A DNA stretch of 8,037 nt from an uncultured Woeseiaceae bacterium (GTDB lineage Bacteria; Pseudomonadota; Gammaproteobacteria; Woeseiales; Woeseiaceae): contig CAMYMP010000727.1 in NCBI GenBank assembly GCA_947259435.1, positions 1 to 8,037 of the forward strand, written 5' to 3'. The position numbers and the translations under genes are program-made. Below the pieces are notes generated by a model that saw nothing but the letters and a program-made list of their open reading frames with translations, made no database searches and was not told where the DNA came from. Shown here one piece after another: positions 1-6,778 of the stretch; positions within the stretch are counted from its first letter, which is position 1, and the number at the start of each line of letters is the position of its first letter.

Positions 1-2
1 GC

Positions 3-8
3 AAGGAA
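3..8 (+). promoter_or_regulatory. Ribosome binding site of the secreted nuclease gene
   Basis: The purine-rich AAGGAA sits 7 bases before the ATG at 16. It supports this start, which also gives a well-formed signal peptide. Any promoter lies outside the window. Confidence 0.6.
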
Positions 9-15
9 ATTCAGC

Positions 16-3000
16 ATGTCTCATTACGTTGCCCGGCTACGCGCCGCTTTTGTCACAGCTATCGCACTCGGATTTGTGCAGCCCGCGGAAGCAGATGTCT
101 TTATTAACGAAATTCATTACGACAATTCCAGTACCGATGTCGATGAAGCGATCGAACTCGCAGGCACGGCCGGTACCGATCTGAACGGCTGGTCCATCGT
201 CCTTTACAACGGCAGTTCCGGCGTTGTGTACGACACACGCGCCCTGTCCGGCCTGATCCCCAATCAGCAAGGCGGTCTTGGCACCGTATTCGAGACCTAC
301 CCGACAAATGGCATTCAGAACGGTGCGCCCGATGGCATCGCGCTGGTCGACGCATCGAGTGCGGTCGTGCAGTTCCTGAGTTACGAAGGCTCGTTTGTCG
401 CATCGGATGGGCCGGCAAACGGACTGGCGAGTACGGATATCGGCGTCTCGGAGTCGAGTAGCACGGCAGCCGGCGAGTCTCTGCAGCTGACCGGCAGCGG
501 AACGACATACGGTGACTTCGTCTGGGCGCCTGCAGGACCGAGCACTTTTTGTGAGGTGAATACCGGTCAGACCTTCGGTGACGGCACTGCGGGAGGCGAG
601 GATGCCTGCCCTGACACAGGTGGCGGCGATCCGACCGACATTACGCTCGTGATCAACGAGATCGACTACGATCAACCCAGCACGGACACCGCCGAGTTCA
701 TCGAACTCAAAAACGTTGGGCTGGCCGACGTCGACCTTAGCGGCGTCTCTGTGCAGTTGATCAATGGCAGTAATGGCAGCACTTACAACACGATTAACCT
801 GCCACCCGGTGCTCTCGGTCCAGGCGAATACTTCGTCATCTGTGGCGACCCCTTCAACACGCCGAACTGCGATCTCGATGTCAGCCCTGACAGCAACCTT
901 ATTCAAAACGGCGCGCCGGATGCAGTCGCAATATTATTCGATGGCGTCATCATTGACGCGGTCAGTTACGAGGGCGATGTTCTGTCTGTCGTTGAAATGA
1001 GCGGCGTCGGACTCGCCGATTCCGGCGCGATCGAGTTCGTCAGCATCTCGCGATTCCCGGACGGGGTAGACACGAATCAGAACAACGTCGACCTGAGTCT
1101 GCGATGCACAACGCCAGGCAAAGCAAACTCGGCCGATGCGAGCAGCTGTCCGGATCCGGTGCCGCCGATCATCATCAACGAGCTCCACGCCGATCCGGCC
1201 AGTGGCTCTGCGGGCGACGCGAATAAAGACGGCGTGCGCAACTCGAGTGAAGACGAGTTCGTCGAGATCGTCAATATCACGGGATCGGCTCTCGATGTTT
1301 CGGGCTGGACGCTCTCCGACGGATTTGGCCCGCGACACATTTTCCCGGCAGGCTCTGTGATCCCCTCACAGTGTGCGATCGTCGTTTTCGGCGGCGGCGC
1401 GCCGACGGGGGACTTCGGCGGCACAACAGTGCAAACCGCGTCCGGAGGATCGCTGGGCCTGAATAACGGCGGCGATACAGTCACGATCAACGACGGTGTC
1501 GCAGATGTGGTCTCCGCAGGCTATGGCAGCGAAGGTGGAGACAACCAGTCTCTGACGCGCGATCCGGATATTTTCGGACCGACACTCGTCAAGCACACGC
1601 TGGCCGCTGGTTCCGGCGGTACGCTCTACTCGCCGGGCACGCGAGTCGACGGCTCGCAATTCGACGGCTGCCCGAAAATACCTGTCGGAACTTTCGAGAT
1701 ATTCGAAATTCAGGGCGCAGGTAGTGCATCCCCATACGCCGACCTGGCTGTGATTACCGAAGGCAACATCGTTACGGCGGTCGCCTCGAACGGCTTTGCG
1801 ATGCAGACTCCGGATTACCGCAGCGACCGTGATGTCGATACATCGGACGGCATCTTTGTGTTCACCGGCAGCGCGCCAACCGTCGCTGTAGGAGATCTCG
1901 TTGATGTTACCGGGGAAATCGTCGAATTTTTCGGCTATACCGAGTTCTCGAACGACCCGACTGTGACCATAACGAGTGCGGGGCAAACGTTACCGACACC
2001 TGTTACGTTCGACGCCGCGACGCCGAGCCCGGATCCGACGAACCCGTCGTGTGCAATCGAATTCGAGTGTTATGAAGGCATGCTCGTCGAGATCGCGCAC
2101 GGGACCGTCACCGGACCGAACCAGCGTTTCGGCAGCGACCCGGTCGCCGAGGCCTACATAACAGCCGCGCCCGAACGGACATTCCGCGAAACCGGGCTCG
2201 AGTTCCCGGGCATCGCCGGCCTGCCCGTCTGGGACGGCAACCCTGAAGTATTTGAATTGGACCCGGACAAACTCGGGCTGCGCAATCAGATCATCCCGGC
2301 CGGTTCTTCGTTCTCCGCGACGGGCGTGATCGGATTCGAATTCGGCGGCTATGAACTCTGGCCGACGAGCCTGCACATCGACGCGGCCAAATTACCCCGT
2401 TCCGTCCGGCACAAACGCTGGCTCGAGACGACGGTCGGCAGCCTGAATCTGTTCCGGCTGTTCGACGACGTCGATGATCCACCGGGCGCCAATGCGTTCG
2501 GCGAAGAGACCGACGACTTCGTCGTTTCAAGCGAGGAATATCAGCGCCGCCTGAACAAGTTCGCGCACTACATCGTCGACGGCATGAAGACGCCGGATAT
2601 TATCGGCGTTCAGGAAGTGGAAAGCCTCAAGGTGCTCGAGGACCTTGCCAATGCGGTCAATTCGGTTAACCCGTGGGCGAGATACCGCGCTTACCTGGTC
2701 GAGGGTAACGACATCGGCAGCATTGACGTCGGCTTCCTGGTTCGCAAGTGGCGTGTGTGGGTGTGGAGTGTCGAGCAGCTTGGCGCTGACGAAACCTACG
2801 TGGATCCCGAGACCGGTGAGCTCGACCTGTTGCACGATCGGCCGCCGCTTGTGCTCAAAGGCTGGTCAGGATTCATGCCGATCAAGGTCATGGTCGTGCA
2901 CAACAGGTCACTGAGTAGCATCGAAACCGAGCGGGTTCAGGTCAAACGATTCGAGCAGGCGCAGTCGATCGCGCAGAAAGTTCAGAACATCCAGAGCAAG

Positions 3001-3402
3001 CGTCGCAAAGCGAACCTCGTCGTCGTCGGCGACTTTAACGCCTTCGAATTCACGGACGGTTACGTCGATGCGGTTGGCCATATCCGGGGTGATTTCGATC
3101 CTGCCGAGAGCATGTTGTCGGGTATGGATCTCGTTGATCCGAATCTCATGAACCAGCTGATGTCCTTGCCCGAAGATGAGCGGTACTCGTTCGTGTTCCA
3201 GGGCAATGCGCAGACGCTGGACCACGCGTTGACGAGCAAGTCTCTCGATCTTCGCGTGCGGGGTATGCAATATGCGCGCGGCAACGCGGACGCCGCCGTT
3301 GATCTGATCAACGACGACACGACCTCGCTGCGAGCTTCGGATCATGACGGCCTGGTGCTGTACATCTACAATGGCTGGATCAAGCGCTGGTGGCGTCACT
3401 GA
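16..3402 (+). CDS. Secreted multi-domain nuclease: three lamin-tail domains, OB-fold-like domain, EEP nuclease domain (ExeM-like)
   Basis: This 1128-residue protein probably degrades extracellular DNA or nucleotides. It starts with a Sec signal peptide: basic residues, a hydrophobic stretch, and a likely cut after A26 in PAEA-DVF. Three lamin-tail-like domains follow at about 27-175, 210-365 and 385-545. Their starts read INEIHYD, INEIDYD and INELHAD, and each ends at a linker with Cys-Pro (C197, C378, C552). The third has a calcium-loop-like DANKDG (401-406). Residues 557-655 resemble the OB-fold-like domain of YhcR/ExeM nucleases (EIQGAGSASP, TSDGIFVFTG, VGDLVDVTGE). The EEP domain spans about 800-1120 and shows N811, E867 (VQEVE), H962, GDFN (D1006, N1008), LDH (D1069, H1070) and SDHD (D1109, H1110), so it looks catalytically competent. 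An AAGGAA ribosome site lies about 7 bases before the ATG. No GlyGly-CTERM or other C-terminal sorting tail is visible: the protein ends just after the catalytic domain. Exact substrate is unknown. Confidence 0.9.
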   Translation: MSHYVARLRAAFVTAIALGFVQPAEADVFINEIHYDNSSTDVDEAIELAGTAGTDLNGWSIVLYNGSSGVVYDTRALSGLIPNQQGGLGTVFETYPTNGIQNGAPDGIALVDASSAVVQFLSYEGSFVASDGPANGLASTDIGVSESSSTAAGESLQLTGSGTTYGDFVWAPAGPSTFCEVNTGQTFGDGTAGGEDACPDTGGGDPTDITLVINEIDYDQPSTDTAEFIELKNVGLADVDLSGVSVQLINGSNGSTYNTINLPPGALGPGEYFVICGDPFNTPNCDLDVSPDSNLIQNGAPDAVAILFDGVIIDAVSYEGDVLSVVEMSGVGLADSGAIEFVSISRFPDGVDTNQNNVDLSLRCTTPGKANSADASSCPDPVPPIIINELHADPASGSAGDANKDGVRNSSEDEFVEIVNITGSALDVSGWTLSDGFGPRHIFPAGSVIPSQCAIVVFGGGAPTGDFGGTTVQTASGGSLGLNNGGDTVTINDGVADVVSAGYGSEGGDNQSLTRDPDIFGPTLVKHTLAAGSGGTLYSPGTRVDGSQFDGCPKIPVGTFEIFEIQGAGSASPYADLAVITEGNIVTAVASNGFAMQTPDYRSDRDVDTSDGIFVFTGSAPTVAVGDLVDVTGEIVEFFGYTEFSNDPTVTITSAGQTLPTPVTFDAATPSPDPTNPSCAIEFECYEGMLVEIAHGTVTGPNQRFGSDPVAEAYITAAPERTFRETGLEFPGIAGLPVWDGNPEVFELDPDKLGLRNQIIPAGSSFSATGVIGFEFGGYELWPTSLHIDAAKLPRSVRHKRWLETTVGSLNLFRLFDDVDDPPGANAFGEETDDFVVSSEEYQRRLNKFAHYIVDGMKTPDIIGVQEVESLKVLEDLANAVNSVNPWARYRAYLVEGNDIGSIDVGFLVRKWRVWVWSVEQLGADETYVDPETGELDLLHDRPPLVLKGWSGFMPIKVMVVHNRSLSSIETERVQVKRFEQAQSIAQKVQNIQSKRRKANLVVVGDFNAFEFTDGYVDAVGHIRGDFDPAESMLSGMDLVDPNLMNQLMSLPEDERYSFVFQGNAQTLDHALTSKSLDLRVRGMQYARGNADAAVDLINDDTTSLRASDHDGLVLYIYNGWIKRWWRH
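103..975 (+). repeat. Tandem protein-level repeat of lamin-tail domains 1 and 2
   Basis: Two copies of one domain lie in tandem at about 103-390 and 652-975. They match in order along their length. INEIHYDNSSTDVDEAIEL in copy 1 parallels INEIDYDQPSTDTAEFIEL in copy 2. NGIQNGAPDGIALVD parallels NLIQNGAPDAVAILF, and FLSYEG parallels AVSYEG. The third lamin-tail domain, starting near 1174, is more divergent and has a calcium-loop-like insert. The simplest reading is an intragenic duplication giving domains 1 and 2, with the third older or separately acquired. DNA identity between the copies is only partial, so the duplication is not recent. Confidence 0.7.
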
Positions 3403-3507
3403 GCACAGCGTCGCCTGACTAAATTGCCTTAGGGCAGCGCACCGGGCTCGCCGGCGCCAGATGCGGCATGCGCGCGTTGCACAAAGCCTTTAACCGGGAG
3501 AATTCTA
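3403..3507 (+). other. Short spacer between the nuclease and flavoprotein genes, no clear signal
   Basis: The 105 bases hold a small inverted repeat TGCC-TTAG-GGCA near 3425-3436 with a four-base stem and no following T-run, so I do not call it a terminator. No convincing promoter is visible. Whether the flavoprotein gene is co-transcribed with the nuclease gene cannot be decided. Confidence 0.4.
3496..3500 (+). promoter_or_regulatory. Ribosome binding site supporting a GTG start
   Basis: GGGAG lies 7 bases before the GTG at 3508. It decides the start of the flavoprotein gene, since no ATG is suitably placed and the flavin-binding strand begins a few residues after this GTG. Confidence 0.6.
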
Positions 3508-4122
3508 GTGAATCTGAAAACCGCCGTAATATATGGCAGCGCCCGACGCGGCCGCCAGGGCATCAAAGCCGCACGCTTTATTACGCGCAAACTCAATGAG
3601 CGGCGGCACGATGTGACGCTTGTCGATACGGCCGAGTATGAACTCCCCTTCCTTGATCTGATGCACAAGGAATACGATGCGGGCAGCGCACCCGAGGCGA
3701 TGCAGGCCGTGGCCGATATCCTTGCGGCTGCAGACGGATTCGTCATCCTCTCCGGCGAATACAATCACAGCATCCCGCCAGCACTGAAGAATCTTCTCGA
3801 TCATTTCCAAAGCGAGTACCTGTACAAACCCAGCGCAATCGTCACGTACTCGGCGGGCCCGTTTGCTGGCGTTCGCGGCCTCGTCAATATGCGCGGCATC
3901 ATGGCCGAGCTCGGCTCACCGGCCATTCCGAGCGCGTTTCCTGTGTCGCAGGTCTGGAAAGCGTTCGACGAAAACGGCAACGCCATGAACGAGGCCTATA
4001 ATGAACGGGTCATAAAGTTCCTCGACGAATACGAATGGTATGCGCGTGCGCTGAAAACCGAACGCGACCGCGGCAAGTGCGCGCGGGAAACGCCGGCGCA
4101 GCAGCAGCTCTGCCGCGGTTAG
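3508..4122 (+). CDS. NAD(P)H-dependent FMN reductase family flavoprotein
   Basis: This 204-residue protein belongs to the NADPH-dependent FMN reductase family (flavodoxin fold), cytosolic enzymes that move electrons from NAD(P)H through FMN to flavin, quinone, azo or metal substrates. The N-terminal strand AVIYGSARRGRQG (6-18) is the FMN phosphate-binding loop. SGEYNHSIPPALKNLLDH (82-99) is the family's flavin-contacting motif, usually written PEYN...ALKN..D. YSAGPFAGVRG (114-124) matches the third flavin-contacting loop. Length is close to the family norm, with a short polar tail after about residue 185 holding two cysteines (C191, C202). The start is GTG, chosen because GGGAG lies 7 bases upstream and the flavodoxin strand begins immediately. 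The gene follows the nuclease after 105 bases and overlaps the opposite-strand hydrolase by 4 bases. The physiological substrate cannot be told from the sequence. Confidence 0.88.
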   Translation: MNLKTAVIYGSARRGRQGIKAARFITRKLNERRHDVTLVDTAEYELPFLDLMHKEYDAGSAPEAMQAVADILAAADGFVILSGEYNHSIPPALKNLLDHFQSEYLYKPSAIVTYSAGPFAGVRGLVNMRGIMAELGSPAIPSAFPVSQVWKAFDENGNAMNEAYNERVIKFLDEYEWYARALKTERDRGKCARETPAQQQLCRG

Positions 4123-5018
4123 TCCTCGCGTAGCAACGAGCGAAAGAACTCAGCATCGCGGTCAGCCGCACGTTCCCGCGTTTCGCCCTCGAAATAGTGA
4201 TCGGCACCCCGGTAGCTGTGGAAAACATAGGGATGGTCTACCGACCGTAGCGCGTCGGCCAGCCCTTTTGAATTGGCGACCGGTGCCCTCTGGTCTCCAA
4301 CTGAATGCTGAATCATCAACGGTGGCTCGAGATCGCCGAAGTATTCCTGCAGATCATCGACATTCATCGTGGACCAGAAGGTTGCGCCTTTGATCACGTC
4401 GGTGGCCAGCAGTACACGCATCGAAACCGGGCCTCCCATTGAGTGACTCCACATGAACACATTATCGAGATCGGCCTGTTCAACATCGGCCAGCGCGGCG
4501 AGTAGCGCAAGAACGTCTTCGGCATAGTAGGCCACCGCGCCCTTGCCTTTGGTATATTCGATGCCGTCGGAATCGTTGTGCCCGCGGTAGTCGGGCATTA
4601 CGACAATGAAACCCCGAGAGGTATACAACTCGGGAACCGAGCGGTAGTAGTCACCAGGCCGGGAATCGGTGCCGTCCGCAGAGATGCCGTAGCGCGCCGG
4701 GTCCGGAACTTCGCCATGATTCGCAATGACGACCGGGAAACCAGCTCTCGGTGCAGGTTGATCCGGGACGGCGATCATCACGTGCACATTTAGTCCCGCG
4801 GTTTGATAGGACATCAGATAGGCGCTAAAGGCGGGACCGTCGTCAAGGTCACGCACGAATTCGAGTGAGGTGGCGTGGTTCCTTGATCGGAGCTGTTCGA
4901 TCGACAACGGCGCAGGTTTCGAGCAACCGCTAGCAAGTATCGCGACGGCTACCACTAACGACAGGAGTTTGTAGTGCGCTTTAGCCACGATCCGGATCCT
5001 CGAAAAAAGGGCAGGCAT
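4119..5018 (-). CDS. Alpha/beta-hydrolase-fold lipoprotein (prolyl oligopeptidase/dienelactone hydrolase-like)
   Basis: This 299-residue protein is probably a membrane-anchored periplasmic esterase or peptidase-like hydrolase. A basic N-terminus and hydrophobic segment (about 17-30) lead to a lipobox-like LASGC, with C32 as the likely lipidated residue. The mature part has the hydrolase order: VVIANHGE (97-103, oxyanion-region HG), YTSRGFIVVMPDYRGHNDSDG (132-152), and nucleophile elbow WSHSMGG with S193. The likely acid is D242 in VGDQRAPV and the likely histidine H274 in GADHYF. The elbow has serine where most relatives have the first glycine of G-x-S-x-G. The fold and triad resemble S9 peptidases and dienelactone hydrolases, but the substrate is not predictable. 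A strong AGGGAGGT site 5 bases before the ATG fixes the start. It is divergent from the DUF1801 gene, so it likely has its own promoter. Confidence 0.86.
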   Translation of the reverse strand: MPALFSRIRIVAKAHYKLLSLVVAVAILASGCSKPAPLSIEQLRSRNHATSLEFVRDLDDGPAFSAYLMSYQTAGLNVHVMIAVPDQPAPRAGFPVVIANHGEVPDPARYGISADGTDSRPGDYYRSVPELYTSRGFIVVMPDYRGHNDSDGIEYTKGKGAVAYYAEDVLALLAALADVEQADLDNVFMWSHSMGGPVSMRVLLATDVIKGATFWSTMNVDDLQEYFGDLEPPLMIQHSVGDQRAPVANSKGLADALRSVDHPYVFHSYRGADHYFEGETRERAADRDAEFFRSLLRED

Positions 5019-5022
5019 GTTT

Positions 5023-5030
5023 ACCTCCCT
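5023..5030 (-). promoter_or_regulatory. Strong ribosome binding site of the lipoprotein hydrolase gene
   Basis: On the minus strand AGGGAGGT lies about 4-5 bases before the ATG at 5018. This near-perfect Shine-Dalgarno match suggests efficient translation and supports this start over internal GTG or TTG codons, which would shorten the signal segment. Confidence 0.75.
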
Positions 5031-5041
5031 AATTGTGCATC

Positions 5042-5070
5042 TAAATAGTGACGTTGGATAGTAACATCAA
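5042..5070 (-). promoter_or_regulatory. Candidate sigma-70 promoter for the lipoprotein hydrolase gene
   Basis: On the minus strand TTGATG (5070-5065) and TATTTA (5047-5042) are separated by exactly 17 bases. They lie just upstream of the strong ribosome site, in an AT-rich patch that stands out from the GC-rich surroundings. The -35 matches consensus at four of six positions and the -10 at three, so the call rests mainly on spacing and place. A start near 5035 would give a very short leader. Confidence 0.35.
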
Positions 5071-5086
5071 ATATTTCACTTGAAGC

Positions 5087-5224
5087 TTGCACCCCGTGCG
5101 TGTCGTTCCGATCTGCCTGTACCAAGTTCGCCGACGGGCGATCATTGATATACTCAGGCAGACGGGCCTCGATGTTTCCGCGCGTTTGCAGCACCTGCAA
5201 GAGAAACCGGGTACCGCCCTCTAG
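5087..5224 (+). other. Possible gene remnant: 45-codon open stretch ending at TAG, in frame with the DUF1801 gene
   Basis: Frame reading between the TGA at 5081 and the TAG at 5222 gives a protein-like sequence that includes RRRAIIDILRQTGLDVSARL and then QHLQEKPGTAL. It has an amphipathic-helix look and fairly GC-rich third codon positions, unlike random intergenic DNA. The frame is the same as that of the DUF1801 gene, separated from its ATG by the TAG and eight more codons. TTG at 5087 and GTG at 5096 are the only usual start options and neither has a clear ribosome site. I do not recognise the family. It could be the C-terminal end of a decayed gene, a small real gene, or chance. Confidence 0.25.
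5149..5154 (+). promoter_or_regulatory. Candidate -10 element for the DUF1801-aminotransferase unit
   Basis: TATACT matches the -10 consensus TATAAT at five of six bases. It lies about 95 bases before the DUF1801 start. The only upstream match is a weak TTCGCC 16 bases away, so the promoter would have a poor -35 or need an activator. Confidence 0.25.
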
Positions 5225-5248
5225 ATCCTACGTTTCCTGGATGGGGCA

Positions 5249-5596
5249 ATGAAACGATTCAAGACGGTCGACAATTACATCAGCAACAACACACTGTGGC
5301 CCGACGAACTCAGGCGGTTACGGGAAATTTTGCTGTCGACGGGCCTGACCGAAGAGGTCAAATGGGGCGCCCCGTGCTACACGCATGAAGGCAAAAACAT
5401 TGTGGGCATTGGCGCGTTCAAGTCTTACTTCGGTCTGTGGTTTTTCAAGGGCGCAGCGCTCAAGGACGAACAGGGCGTGCTCATCAATGGCCAGCCGGGA
5501 AAGACCAAAGACCTGCGTCAATGGCGTATGACGTCACCCGGAGACATCAAGCCATCGGTCATCAAACGCTACGTTAAAGAGGCGATGCGACCCTAG
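5249..5596 (+). CDS. DUF1801 / YdeI-like small protein
   Basis: This 115-residue protein is a small cytosolic protein of the DUF1801 family, related to the N-terminal part of YdeI. The family signature is clear: TEEVKWGAPCYTHEGKNI (34-51), then GIGAFKSYFGLWFFKGA (53-69), and a later GKTKDLRQWRM (84-94). DUF1801 is a structurally known fold with no firmly assigned reaction, so I give no function. YdeI-type proteins usually have about 190 residues with a second C-terminal domain; here only the first domain is present. Stand-alone DUF1801 proteins of about this size are also known, so this need not be a truncation. The start has only a weak upstream GGGG. The TAG stop directly touches the ATG of the aminotransferase, which suggests co-transcription and possibly coupled translation. 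Confidence 0.85.
   Translation: MKRFKTVDNYISNNTLWPDELRRLREILLSTGLTEEVKWGAPCYTHEGKNIVGIGAFKSYFGLWFFKGAALKDEQGVLINGQPGKTKDLRQWRMTSPGDIKPSVIKRYVKEAMRP
5576..5582 (+). promoter_or_regulatory. Possible ribosome binding site of the aminotransferase inside the DUF1801 gene
   Basis: AAAGAGG ends 14 bases before the ATG at 5597, farther than the usual 5-9. No better site precedes either this ATG or the in-frame ATG at 5615. Translation may therefore depend on ribosomes finishing the DUF1801 gene, whose stop abuts the start. Confidence 0.35.
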
Positions 5597-6778
5597 ATGG
5601 TCAATCGACACGCCATGGAACCGACCATTACCAGCAAACTGCCCGACGTCGGCACGACCATCTTCACGGTCATGAGTCAGCTTGCAGCAGATTGCAAGGC
5701 CATCAACCTGGCGCAGGGTTTCCCGAGCTTCGATCCGCCGGACGAACTGACTGACCGAATCAGCTGGCATCTCAAGCACGGCGCCAATCAGTACGCGCCG
5801 ATGTCCGGTATTGCAGAGCTGCGTCAGGCGATCGCTGCGAAGACCGCACGTTTGCAAAACAGGAATGTCGACGCGACTACCGAGGTTACGATCTGCTCGG
5901 GCGCCACCGAAGGCTTATTCAGCACGATTCAGGCGATCGTCAGGCCAGGCGACGAGGTGATCGTCTTCGATCCGGCGTACGACTCGTACGAACCGTCAGT
6001 AACCCTTGCCGGCGGACTCACGATACACGTGCCGCTGCGCATCGCAGCAAACGGTGCGGACTTCGGCATCGACTGGGATCGGTTCGAGGACGCGCTCAGC
6101 GACAAGACCCGCCTCGTCATCATCAACTTCCCGCACAACCCCACCGGGGCGATCCTGTCAGCCGCGGATCTCGATCGTCTCGCGGATGTCGTTCGTGATT
6201 TCCGCACCTACATACTGTCGGACGAAGTCTACGAACACATTGTGTTCGATGACGAGATGCATCGCAGTCTTGCCAGCCATGACGAGCTTTGGCAACGCAG
6301 CTTCGTGGTGTGCTCTTTTGGCAAGACCTTTCATGCGACCGGCTGGAAAATCGGATACTGCCTCGCACCCGCGGACCTGACAGCCGAGTTTCGCAAGGTT
6401 CATCAGTTCACGACCTTCGCCGTGAGCACGCCAATGCAGCATGGTTTGGCCGATTACTTGCAGAGTGACGCCGGTTTCTGCGAGCGGCTATCGGCTTTTT
6501 ACCAGCAGAAGCGCGACCACTTTTGCAGACAGCTCGAAGACACGAAGTTTCGCTTCGAACCCGCCAGGAGCACTTTTTTTCAGATCGTCGACTACGGTGA
6601 AATAACGGACGAGCCCGACGTGGACCTGGCGAAACGATGGACGCGAGAAATCGGCGTGGCGTCGATTCCGCTATCGGTGTTCTGTGAGCAAGCGTTCACA
6701 GGCACGCGGCTGCGTTACTGTTTCGCCAAGGACGACGCTACTTTGACTGAAGCAGTGCAGAGACTCGCCGCCTTATAA
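5597..6778 (+). CDS. PLP-dependent class I/II aminotransferase, YbdL-like (methionine/aromatic aminotransferase)
   Basis: This 393-residue enzyme belongs to fold-type I class I/II aminotransferases and most resembles E. coli YbdL (386 residues), a methionine aminotransferase that also accepts aromatic amino acids. It would work in the cytosol, passing the amino group to a 2-oxo acid, perhaps in methionine salvage or aromatic metabolism. Motifs in order: NLAQGFPSFDPP (37-48), ANQYAPMSG (63-71), SGATEG (101-106, cofactor phosphate), NFPHNPTG with N181, SDEVYEHIVFD (208-218, D209 and Y212), SFGKTFHATGWKIGYCLAP (240-258) with K243 the PLP-binding lysine, and RLRYCFAK with R373 for the carboxylate. 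All key residues are intact. The start may be M1 or M7 (5615); neither has a good ribosome site, and the conserved part begins near residue 15. It follows DUF1801 with no gap and ends tail-to-tail against feoB. Confidence 0.92.
   Translation: MVNRHAMEPTITSKLPDVGTTIFTVMSQLAADCKAINLAQGFPSFDPPDELTDRISWHLKHGANQYAPMSGIAELRQAIAAKTARLQNRNVDATTEVTICSGATEGLFSTIQAIVRPGDEVIVFDPAYDSYEPSVTLAGGLTIHVPLRIAANGADFGIDWDRFEDALSDKTRLVIINFPHNPTGAILSAADLDRLADVVRDFRTYILSDEVYEHIVFDDEMHRSLASHDELWQRSFVVCSFGKTFHATGWKIGYCLAPADLTAEFRKVHQFTTFAVSTPMQHGLADYLQSDAGFCERLSAFYQQKRDHFCRQLEDTKFRFEPARSTFFQIVDYGEITDEPDVDLAKRWTREIGVASIPLSVFCEQAFTGTRLRYCFAKDDATLTEAVQRLAAL

Noticed and set aside
37..906. A long minus-strand open frame of 289 codons inside the nuclease gene.
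   Set aside because: It is antisense to a clearly recognisable coding region, has no family motifs, and is typical of shadow frames in GC-rich DNA.
3425..3436. Inverted repeat TGCC-TTAG-GGCA after the nuclease gene as a possible terminator.
   Set aside because: The stem has only four base pairs and no T-run follows, so it does not meet the pattern of an intrinsic terminator.
5172..5252. A 26-codon open frame (ATG at 5172, TGA at 5250-5252) with a Cys-x-x-Cys pair, overlapping the DUF1801 start as ATGA.
   Set aside because: It has no convincing ribosome site and shares its DNA with the more protein-like frame ending at 5222. At this length chance is the simplest explanation.
6738..6772. The AVIRRR-containing end of the long feoB frame, which superficially resembles the Ala-Val-Ile-Arg-Arg motif of real FeoB.
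   Set aside because: It is encoded antisense to the aminotransferase C-terminus, downstream of the true FeoB stop at 6773, so the resemblance is coincidental.
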